Shown: positions 56,037 through 64,000 of the stretch, piece after piece | Layout: every line of letters starts with the position of its first letter | How positions within the stretch are numbered: the stretch's first letter is position 1 | From: Athripsodes cinereus | Lineage: Eukaryota; Arthropoda; Insecta; Trichoptera; Leptoceridae | NCBI GenBank assembly: GCA_947579605.1 | Contig: OX388318.1 | Coordinates: 186,001 to 250,000, forward strand | Reading direction: 5' to 3' | Length of the DNA: 64,000 bases | Notes under the pieces: model-generated | What the model was told of the DNA's origin: nothing | Database searches by the model: none | Seen by the model: the letters and a program-made list of their open reading frames with translations, nothing else | Program-made: the position numbers and the translations under genes

Positions 56037-56460
56037 TTTATTTTTATTTTATTTTTACAATATTTAGAATCAAACAGTCGTTACACAATATGTTGACAAT
56101 TAATACATTTAACATGTAGACCAGCGAAGATTCCACTCTTACCAGAAATGTCTCAGTCTTGAGGAAAAAAAGTAAAAATTAAAATTCTCTAAAAAAGTCA
56201 AAGTAAATTTAAATTTAAAAACAACGATAATAAAATACTTAAAACAATACAAAAACATATCTAAATATAAAAGCAAAAAATCCTAAAATACTAGAAATCA
56301 GTCCTTCAGTCACATTAGTCTTTAGATAGAAAGTAAAGTTAAATTTTTCTGAAAAAAGTCAAAGTAAATCTAAAAATATAAAATCTAAAATCCCAAAATA
56401 CCAGAAATCAAAACAAAACAAATAAACAAAATCACCCATCCAGTATAAGTTACAAAGCCC
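56037..56460 (-). repeat. Repeat family D, copy 2
   Basis: Longer than copy 1 at 1752. It shares TAGACCAGCGAAGATTCCAC, AGAAATGTCT, CAAAGTAAATTTAAA and ACTAGAAATCAGTC in order, and repeats part of itself from 56325. AT-rich tail on the minus strand at 56037-56060. Confidence 0.65.
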
Positions 56461-56757
56461 AATCAGTATACATAATACACAGGCGAATTCATAAATAAAA
56501 TATGTATTTAGACTTGCCTTACTCAGTTAACCCGGACTAAATGAAAAATCTTATCTACTAATAAAACAATTTGTTCTTTGTTGCTCGTTTCTTTTAATCG
56601 AGAAGTCCTGGGTTCAACTTCTTCTACTGCCGACCTACTTCACCTTCACTATACCAATGTTTTACTTTGTCAGGATGTCTGGAGGTGTTTATGAATTTAT
56701 TTCAAAGGCAGATTTATTTTTAAAAGAGACAAGTAGGACTGGAACAACTACTAAAAT

Positions 56758-56890
56758 ATTATACTATACCATGCTATACCCTCACGCCGTGTCCCAAGTG
56801 GGGTAGGCAGAGAGAACGGCACGACAAATAGATCTATCTTTACACATTTCCTTCGCTTCTTCCACATTCATACAATTTCTCAAGCACAAC
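56758..56890 (-). mobile_element. Family A LINE 3' end with tail
   Basis: TATACCATGCTATACCCTC, GCCGTGTCCCAAGTGGGGTA, GGCAGAGAGAACGGCACGA, then TCTTTACACATTTCCTTCGC. About 120 bp of body, 5'-truncated. A few differences from 60541. Confidence 0.8.
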
Positions 56891-58373
56891 AACCAGAAAA
56901 ACATGTTTACATTTTTAAAACTTGAAATAGTGTTAGTTTAATATTTTAAAACTATTTAACTCTATTAGTTAAGTACTTTATGTTACTGAAGTAGCCATTA
57001 CTACTTAAAAAAATCCGCGAAGTAAATGTTCTATTTTTTTTATTATTTCAATGTATATGGAACCGACCATTAAGCATGTAAAAAAGTTCAAAGAGCAATT
57101 AATCTGTGGGTCAGGCTAAAAATATTTAGTTATTATTTTAAATTCACTTGCGTTGAATTTATAAAGTTTAGTTGAATCGCAAAATTGAATAATTTTCATT
57201 TCGATTAATTTTTTAATCTTATAATAATTCAGGTTTGTAGAGAAATCGATATTTTGATTGAATTATTATTTTTAATCCAATTTTAAATGAAAATATTTGT
57301 TTAAGATTAACAAGCGAATGAAAGAAATTCATTCTGAGAAATATTCTACCGCTGCGCTGATGTAATTGGGAGGCTGTAGTGAAAACAGTTTTAAGAAAGT
57401 ATTATTTCAGAGGAGAATTGTACATTTACAAATTTACATTCAAATTAAATTTGAATAAGCACAAAAAAAAACTATTGTAAGATTATTATTTTTTTATTGA
57501 CATTTAATTTTTTATTCAAGTAAAAAATATTTAATTGTTTAAATGTTAAATGTACAATACAACAAATTTGTTATATGATTCAGAGAGCAATTTTTCCCTA
57601 CATTTATCCAATTTTTCATACATCCATACTAAGTATGTATGTACAATTGTACATGGTATTAAAAATTAATATAGCATTGATACATAATAAGTACACATAA
57701 TTTATACATGATAACAATAATAATTATGATTGTGTGTAGATCTGGAATAAATAATACATATAATATGACACATATACAATAATATCCCAGAGAATCCTCA
57801 TAATAATATACAATACGAGTACACAATGCTCAGTCAGATATGAAAAGGCATCATCTTGGAAATATAATAAATATACTGATCATTGGCCATCCGCCGCAAA
57901 TACCTACATATATTATTGTGTATGTGCCTATAGGGAGGCTATCTCCTTTTAGCATCGATATTTCATCGTACCTTTAAATCAGAACATAGATTTTAAATGC
58001 TGTTGAAGGCTTCCGCGGATTTCAATTCATATCAAGATTATGATGTTCTTCCGGGCTTACAGCGGTAAATAAGTGATGTTGAGAACAAGAAGAGTTCTCT
58101 TGAAAATGTCAAGCTAACTTGACGAAAGTGCCCGAGTATTATTAAATCAACAGTGAAAAGTGTTTTGTTGATATCAAATATGTATGTTTGAAGTGTCTTT
58201 TCACAATGTGAACACACAAACTCTAGATGATTTTAAAGTTCATTATCATTTTACTAAACGTAAATGGAATTGGTAAGTAATCAATCACCGATCAAATAAA
58301 AATAGACACACCAGTTAGTTGCTTTATTTAATAAACGTTTATAAATGAAGTGTCTGGAGTTGAATAGATCTCA
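56891..58373. other. AT-rich DNA, nothing recognised
   Basis: No feature identified in about 1.5 kb. Confidence 0.45.
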
Positions 58374-58560
58374 AATTCTTCGCCGTTTACGAGTGTCCTG
58401 TAAGAAACATTTGTAAATTATAAAGAAACAACATTTTTAATATAGCAATGGTTAGGTATGCTACAAATCCTGATTGTTTTGTTTTTATAAGTTATTAAGA
58501 CGATAATCTGTATGTTTATTGTATGAAGTAGTTAGTGTGTTAGCTACTTCGCTTGTGGTT
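58374..58560 (+). repeat. Family C copy, old
   Basis: AAATTCTTCGCCGTTTACGA, GTGTCCTGTAAGAAACATT, CTACAAATCCTGATTG, AATCTGTATGTTTATTGTATG and CTACTTCGCTTGTGGTTGAT keep the family C order with many changes. No tail. Confidence 0.5.
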
Positions 58561-58624
58561 GATCACTTATAATTATAATGTTATAGAGAAAGATATTAAC
58601 TTCAAATCATTAAAGATGAGTTTG

Positions 58625-58683
58625 TTCATTTTGAGAATCGAACCTCAATCCATCGCGCTCTCGACGCATGGCTTATGGGATGA
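58625..58683 (-). repeat. tRNA-like fragment (SINE head, B-box side)
   Basis: Minus strand: CCATGCGTCGAGAGCGCGAT, GGATTGAGGTTCGATTCTC. The GAGGTTCGATTCTC word is a good B box and T-arm. The A-box side is unclear and there is no acceptor stem, so not a tRNA gene. Confidence 0.4.
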
Positions 58684-59213
58684 ATATTTTAGCTTTAATT
58701 GTCTAATCTTATTGAACACATAATATCCATACGTTAATCATGTATATGTGCAATTTATATGAAAGAAAATTTGAATAAGTATAGGCTTAATTTTATGTTT
58801 TAAAAGTTAATAAGAAGTCTTAAGACAAATACGTCAGACACTGAAAACATCAAGAAGAAAACTAATTAAATTTGTGTCGACGTAAATTTAATATAAAGTA
58901 TTTTTTCATTATAAAAAAAAACAGAACATACTGTTCCATATGGCGTCTCTGCTTTAATATACATAGAATGAGTAGTGGGTGGTCACAGGCTGAATATTGG
59001 AGAGGGATGTATTATATATTAAAAAAAATAAGGAATTTTATCTAGATTCTCAAACTGCTATTTAAATTAAACACTTAATTTTGGAGAGAAAATATTTAAA
59101 GATAATTGTATGTTAACTTATTTGAAGCGCATCCAACATTGTGGGGGGGGGGGGAGGATGGAGATTCAACGCAGTGTTTTCACCTGTTATTTAAAAAAAA
59201 TACTTTTCCCTGC

Positions 59214-59322
59214 GTAAACTTTAAAAGAGGGGGTGTGAGAAAGCGCGGTCGTCCCAGAAACACGTAAATCAAATTTCTCTAGAACGTCGTGTGTTGAGTG
59301 AGAGAAATAGACGTGCGTGAAT
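59214..59322 (+). pseudogene. Family A LINE fragment, decayed
   Basis: GVRKRGRPRNT then a shift, and a second frame with NVVC..VREIDVRE corresponding to GRVLSKRNRRACMR. Preceded by a G-run at 59143-59154. No terminal motif remains. Confidence 0.6.
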
Positions 59323-59362
59323 CGTCGATAGAAGAAGAAAAAGAAGTTCACATGTAATAAAG

Positions 59363-59536
59363 AAGTCGTGTGACTGTGGTGCAGCACAGACCATGCCACA
59401 CTTGTTGGAGTGTCCATTGTACCCTGTCAAATGCACTATGGAGGATATTTTTGATGCATCTCCACCTGCTGTGCGTTTTGCATAGTACTGGAGATCAGTT
59501 TGGTTGGTTTTACCTGGGTTTCGACACGATAAATAA
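59363..59536 (+). pseudogene. LINE C-terminal zinc-knuckle stub
   Basis: Frame: KSCDCGAAQTMPHLLECPLY, MEDIFDASPPAVRFA, an in-frame stop, then YWRSVWLVLPGFRHDK and a stop. It shares the C-x-C..H-x4-C..YW layout with 17575 but has a different spacer and end. It abuts the family A scrap. Confidence 0.7.
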
Positions 59537-60540
59537 AATAATGTAAGAATAGATCTAAATTTCATTCCGTTCTCCATCAACCCTACTAGGAATCCTTCAA
59601 GAGGGTTAAGTTTTGAAATTTTTTATAGCTAATATTTTTTCAAGAATTATTTTTTTGTTCTTGAAATCAAGTCATATTAAAGCTTATCAACAAATCCAAG
59701 TTTAGACCCAATTTTATCTTTTCACAAAATTATTTATTGGATTTTTAAGAAAAAAACTTAAAGCTCAGATAGAGCTTATTTTTAGTTAAAGAATACCTAC
59801 ATACGTCAGGATAATCGGAAAAGTAGTTGAGATTTTATCAAAAACCGTAAAAGAATTGAACAGAAATAAAAAAAAGTATTTATGTGAATGAGCTGTCCTC
59901 TCTACTGACCATTCCATTTCAATATATTGTAATATAAGTAATATATCCAATGATCTGTGTCATGTCACATTCATTCAGTGGGTCGCAGTGGCTCCTGTCA
60001 TCTCTTACTGGACTCTGTGGGGGTGAGGAATACTCAACTGTGCTGATACTCCCGAAGCGGACCTTTTTATTAAATAAATTATATCTTTTTTCTTTTACAA
60101 TAGGTATACACTAAGGGTTGCACCCTCCCTCGCCTATGAATGCTACAGGAATATCAGTTCCTATGTCATCCATACTCTTCATGCAAATTATTTCTAAGGA
60201 GGGGCTCAAGGTTCGCCTGAAGGACTCCCCCTGACAAAATCCTTCCTGAAATTGAATATTCCTGAATGTCCACCAACTCTTTACTTTAAAATATGACTTA
60301 AAATGAGCTTGCAGTTATGTATTTTCTACGTACTAGGTGTTTGCTTAGAATAATACAAAGGATTAAAACTAGATATTATGGAAATTTTAAAACTAAATAC
60401 ATTTATTTGACCTTCAAACTTCTACAAATAAATGGATATTTCAAGACGCAGGTTTTGTTCACTCGGTATCTGAAAACAAAAAAAATATTAGGTCAATGTA
60501 CAGGTAAAATACAAAAGGTACAATAGGTTTATAGATAATT
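59537..60540. other. Unassigned DNA
   Basis: The stretch 59945-60260 is less AT-rich than its surroundings (GTGGCTCCTGTCATCTC, AGGGTTGCACCCTCCCTCGC) and may be an unrecognised repeat. No frame named. Confidence 0.35.
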
Positions 60541-60647
60541 ATACTATACTATACTATACCCTCACGCCGTGTCCCAAGTGGGGTAGGCAGAGAGAACGGA
60601 ACGCCAAACAGATCTATCTTTACACACTTCCTTCGCTTCCTCTACAT
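60541..60647 (-). mobile_element. 3' end and (TATAG)n tail of the family A copy
   Basis: Out-of-frame last codons (EAKEVCKD..WRSVLSAYPTW), the CTACCCCACTTGGGACACGG motif and a TATAG repeat at 60541-60558. Confidence 0.85.
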
Positions 60648-61397
60648 TCATACAGTTCTCATACACGCAAGTCGGTTCCTCTTACTCAACACGCGGCCGT
60701 CCTTGAGAATTTGATCCACGTGATCAAGCCACGTGGTTCTCGGACGCCCGCGTTTCCTCACACCCTTTCTTTCAGATAAGTATATCCTCTTTGTCACTCT
60801 TACCTCGTTCATTCGTTCAACATGCCCAAACCACCGTAGTTTATTCACGCGCATTCTGTCCACAACACTCTTCTTGCATCCGCTCATTCTTCTAATATCC
60901 TCATTCTTCACTCGATCACGCAGCGTTTTACCAACCATTCTTCTCAACGAACGCATCTCTACTGCATTTATTCCACTTTCGTCCTTCTTCAACCACGTCC
61001 ATGTCTCGCTTGCATACGTAAGTGACGGTACCAGAATGGTATTGTGCACCAGCATTTTAGCCATGTTCGACACATTGCCATTGCTGACAATGGGTCGAAG
61101 TGCACCGTTTACTCTAGCACCGGCCACTTTCCTTCTTTCAATGTCCCTATCGCATCTTCCATCCCTCGTAAACATACTTCCCAAATATACATACTCACTT
61201 ACTTGCTCCAAACATTCGTCACCAACTTTGATCTCGCAAATCGTTTTTTTATTCTCTCTTTCAAACACAAGAACTTTCGTCTTCATAACATTAATTTTCA
61301 AACCATTCAAATTGCAACTATTATACACACACGTAACAATCTCTTGTAAGTCCCTTTCACTCTCAACAATTAACACCAAATCATCTGCGTACATCAA
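60648..61397 (-). CDS. Family A LINE: end of reverse transcriptase and C-terminal region
   Basis: 249 codons from MMYADDLVLIVESERDLQEI (YADD catalytic motif at the truncated 5' edge) through LKINVMKTKVLVFERENKKT, EQVSEYVYLGSMFTRDGRCD, LVHNTILVPSLTYASETW, RWFGHVERMNEVRVTKRIYL, GRPRTTWLDHVDQILKDGRV to RNRLACMRTV. There, one base fewer than in the copy at 49642 shifts the frame and ends it early; the remaining ~30 codons and the terminal motif follow in the next frame to 60560. Apart from that single base the copy is open. 5'-truncated at about 61408, so the ATG is not a true start. Confidence 0.9.
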   Translation of the reverse strand: MMYADDLVLIVESERDLQEIVTCVYNSCNLNGLKINVMKTKVLVFERENKKTICEIKVGDECLEQVSEYVYLGSMFTRDGRCDRDIERRKVAGARVNGALRPIVSNGNVSNMAKMLVHNTILVPSLTYASETWTWLKKDESGINAVEMRSLRRMVGKTLRDRVKNEDIRRMSGCKKSVVDRMRVNKLRWFGHVERMNEVRVTKRIYLSERKGVRKRGRPRTTWLDHVDQILKDGRVLSKRNRLACMRTV

Positions 61398-61408
61398 TGC
61401 ATAATTCG

Positions 61409-62460
61409 TGTAATTTTATAAAGATAATTCGTGTAATTTTATATAGATTGTCTTTATTAATTATAAAAAGGGTGATATAATATCTACACGTAAAAAGGGT
61501 GTCCACTTAGTCAGTCGAATCAAAATGATAGAGGCCCTCAAATTGCATTAAAGCAACTCCAATATGGTTTCTGAATTATTCGTATTTTTATGATTGATAA
61601 ATTAAACCCATTTCGTTACATTAAAATCGCTATAACTAAAGGTATGATAAATTGCTTATTTTGTTTACAAATCATAGACGGATGATTATTCAAGATAATA
61701 GAATAAAATTTTCATTTATATGTTATTTTCATTTGGACGTCGATTGAAGATTTTCGATATATTAAGTAAAGGTCAAATATCTTCAAACGGTTACTAGAAA
61801 CTTTTCTCTAGAACTATATTGATCAAAAGCTCCCTGCAAAAAAAGAATTAAGTGTCTTTTTAATAAGGTACGCGTCGGTAGCAGCACCTTTGATAATATG
61901 TGAAATGGTTTGAGTGCTGCCTGCCTGACAATGTTATTACACTTAATCTTATACATATATTATTATGTATACACACCTACATACATATCTAACACACAGT
62001 TATTATGTATATTATTACTATGTGATGCGTGGCTGTCACAAGGCCGGACATACAAATAATATCTATTATCATCTTGGACATTGTTCGTACATAAATATAT
62101 TGTAGATTAAATGTCAAAATCTCGAATACCTTAAGAAGAACGCTGTCCCGAAATTAAGTTTGACATGATGGCACAACGCTGAAAGTGCTTCTTGGCCTAA
62201 CTTATTTATTACAAAGGTTCTCACTCTTCTGAAAACATTTTTTTAAAATAAGTTTTTATGCATTTAGTAAGGATTACATGGTAGGTATATGTATATATTA
62301 TATATGTCTCAAGGATTACACCGTATAAATATGGAGGATACTTTAGCCACTGAAAATCCTCGTAAATGAGGGTGAAAACAAAGTTGATATTGTCGACTGA
62401 TGATATTTGATGGAAGTTCATTTAAAATATATAAAAAAATAAAACGATTATATTTTGTTA
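61409..62460. other. Unassigned AT-rich DNA
   Basis: A 22 bp word (AATTCGTGTAATTTTATA) is repeated in tandem at 61404-61450 right at the LINE's 5' edge. Nothing else recognised. Confidence 0.4.
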
Positions 62461-62626
62461 AAAAATTATAAGAAAAAAACACTTTAGAGTTTTAAATTTG
62501 TTTTATTAACAGTTACACGTGTTTCGGGTTACAGGCCCATATTCATACTGAATATGGGCCTGTAACCGTGTAACTGTTAATTAAACAAATTTAAAACTCT
62601 TAAGTGTTTTTTACTTATAAATTTTT
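62461..62626. mobile_element. 166 bp foldback of Penelope-like tails
   Basis: The arms read (right, plus) TGAATATGGGCCTGTAACC, GTGTAACTGTTAATTAAACA, AATTTAAAACTC, and mirror on the left. The left arm, read on the minus strand, keeps CCCGAAACACGTGTAAC where the right has lost about 8 bases (CGAAACAC). The CGAAACACG word before AATAAAAC is the same kind of end as at 46091 and 28210. Centre at 62543-62549. Confidence 0.65.
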
Positions 62627-62694
62627 AATTAAATAATGGAGTTTAACTCATTCAGTGAAAATAAAATTAGTGAAATTATATTTAGTACTTCCAC

Positions 62695-62757
62695 AATAAC
62701 TTTATTGATCGCAGGCCAGCTTTCAAGAGCTTTAGAACTCTCACCATCAGGCTAACG
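62695..62757 (-). repeat. Penelope-like tail
   Basis: Minus strand: GCCTGATGGTGAGAG, TTCTAAAG, CTCTTGAAAGCTGGCC, TGCGATCAATAAAGTTATTG. The GAGAG/CTCTT stem and GAAA fit; the core is CTGATGG, one base off CTGATGA. Only ~70 bp beyond the previous tail pair, but a different sequence family. Confidence 0.55.
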
Positions 62758-62774
62758 TAAAGTTGGGGTGAAAA

Positions 62775-62935
62775 GTTTGAGTTCATTTTATATTGTTTTG
62801 CCAATTTATGTGTTCTTCAGCCGTTTTGGGTTCATGTTTGGATGTAATATCTCCCTTAATCTTTCACTCCGTCCTATTCTGGACTTGCTGGACCGATATC
62901 CTTCCTGCAGTTTTTCTTACATGATCCAACCATCT
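62775..62935 (-). pseudogene. LINE C-terminal fragment, broken
   Basis: Minus strand: RWLDHVRKTAGRISVQQVQN, RTE-stop, then KIKGDITSKHEPKTAEEHIN, WQNNIK-stop. The RWLDHVRK block equals the WxxHVxR step of RTE-like LINEs. One in-frame stop. Confidence 0.5.
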
Positions 62936-63584
62936 AGCCTGAGGTATTTAAATACTTCTCTTGCCTTTTCTACATTACAATTCTAAAATTTTTTTGTGTT
63001 ATTTATTACTACTATTAAAAGCCTCCTCATTTCTTTCTTAAAGTCAACGTTTAAAGTGAATTATTTTATATATCCGACAAAATACATTAATATCAAATTT
63101 TTATGTTGTATCAAGAAATAAATTGCTCTTTTTTACCCAATGACTAAATAAGAAGTTGTAGAGTCTTAGTAATAATAAGTTATATGTATGTACGTCGATA
63201 TTGGACAAATTAAGTTTTCTTGTGAGGAGAAAATATTACATGTTTTCATGGATGGTATAATTTGAGAGCCACTGAACCGATAAGTTGAAAAATCTCTGAA
63301 AATAACCAAAATCTAAAGAGAATCTGTTCGGACAAGATGATGTCAGTCGTGGTATGAAAATATTTTCTTAACAAAATTAATACTTAAGACGAAATTAAGT
63401 ACCTAGGTATTGTTTTTTATCGACAAATAATTTCATACAAGAAACAGTGTTATTAAATTAAAATATCATACGGTATTATTATTTAAAGTTATATCGTTTC
63501 ATATGTTAGTGAAACAAAAATCAGTGTTAATTTAAGATTTTCAAATTATTGCATAAATACATTATTACAAACATTTTGCTGTTT
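62936..63584. other. AT-rich DNA, nothing recognised
   Basis: No feature identified. Confidence 0.45.
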
Positions 63585-63745
63585 TGTATTCTTCTTCTTC
63601 TTTACGTGTCTTGTCGAATCCCCTCAACGTTGACGACCACTTGGGAGAAATCTTTTCTGTTCTGGGCAGCACGAAACAGCTCCTTTACACCTCTCATCCC
63701 AGTCCACTCCCTCTATACCGCTCTCAATCTTCCCTTCTATGACCA
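63585..63745 (-). pseudogene. Family G LINE C-terminus with (AAG)n tail
   Basis: Minus strand: GVKELFRAAQNRKDFSQVVV, NVEGIRQDT, stop, then AAAGAAGAAGAAG. The last ~30 codons are open. Upstream (63700-63745) readability fades. Confidence 0.8.
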
Positions 63746-63787
63746 GTTGTAGGATGGCATGTAGGATGGCAAAATCTCTATTTATTT

Positions 63788-63870
63788 ATAGCATCGCGGT
63801 ATCATCTACAAGTGGGGTACCCAGCAGTCACTACATGTAGGTAGTAGTAAGAAATAAACCTGTTCTATTT
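63788..63870 (-). repeat. Family C fragment
   Basis: GCATCGCGGTATCATCTACA, AGTGGGGTACCCAGCAGTCA, AGTAAGAAATAAACCTGTTCT match the tail-side of family C in minus orientation. Confidence 0.55.
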
Positions 63871-63901
63871 AATTTCATTATAATACTATAGACTATAGGT
63901 A

Positions 63902-64000
63902 TTATACTATACCCTCACGCCGTGTCCCAAGTGGGGTAGGCAGAGAGAACGGAACGCCAAACAGATCTATCTTTACATACTTCCTTCGCTTCCTCCACAT
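63902..64000 (-). mobile_element. Family A LINE 3' end, runs off the window
   Basis: TATTATACTATACCCTCACG, CCGTGTCCCAAGTGGGGTAG, then the family A body to the last base. It matches 60541 almost base for base. Whether the LINE is long or short cannot be seen, as it continues past 64000. Confidence 0.85.

Noticed and set aside
60733..61404. 223-codon plus-strand frame
   Set aside because: Exactly antisense to the family A LINE frame, with low-complexity S/T/L-rich translation; a shadow frame.

Overview
This looks like AT-rich intergenic DNA from an insect, most likely a moth or butterfly. The clues are a Helitron remnant with the CTAGT-type end common in Lepidoptera, tRNA-headed SINEs, many LINE tails ending in simple repeats, a short TTAGG (insect telomere unit) run, and abundant TACCTAC-type words. 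I found no convincing host gene, rRNA, CRISPR array or bacterial-type operon. The species call is inference.

Nearly every recognisable feature is a mobile element or its remains. Labels used below are mine. Family A is a LINE with an RTE-like C-terminus and a (TATAG)n tail; its best copies are at 49.6-50.2 kb and 60.5-61.4 kb. Family C is a roughly 250 bp SINE-like repeat with a (TAG)n tail and many copies; one copy at 37.2 kb has both ends fixed by a target duplication. Families D, F and H are AT-rich repeat tails. Family G is a second LINE seen mainly as its C-terminus, with an (AAG)n tail. SINE-A and SINE-B are two tRNA-headed SINE families.

Layout. 0-10 kb: family C and A fragments, a 383 bp inverted-repeat element, an inverted pair of Penelope-like tails, a frameshifted Jockey/I-like LINE, a (CT)n tract and a full SINE-B. 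10-17 kb: a LINE remnant, a near-perfect 7 x 106 bp tandem array, an open reading frame for the zinc-knuckle and restriction-like endonuclease end of an R4/Dong-like LINE, and a 2.56 kb hAT-type element with an exact 8 bp target duplication and a long internal inverted repeat. 17-34 kb: paired MITEs, SINE-A copies, LINE stubs and a SINE/LINE chimera. 34-38 kb: a 5'-truncated but uninterrupted CR1/L2-like reverse transcriptase, a precisely bounded Helitron, and a nested family C insertion. 38-64 kb: Penelope-like tails, a 973 bp terminal-inverted-repeat element that repeats its own end motif inside, a perfect 54 bp palindrome and the two best family A copies.

The elements interact mainly by parasitism. 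Family C shares its last ~36 bp with family A and probably uses that LINE's reverse transcriptase. Short tails with a CTGATGA-stem-GAAA layout, resembling the hammerhead-like ends of Penelope-like elements, recur about ten times, several as head-to-head inverted pairs. All family assignments come from reading motifs; no database search was possible.
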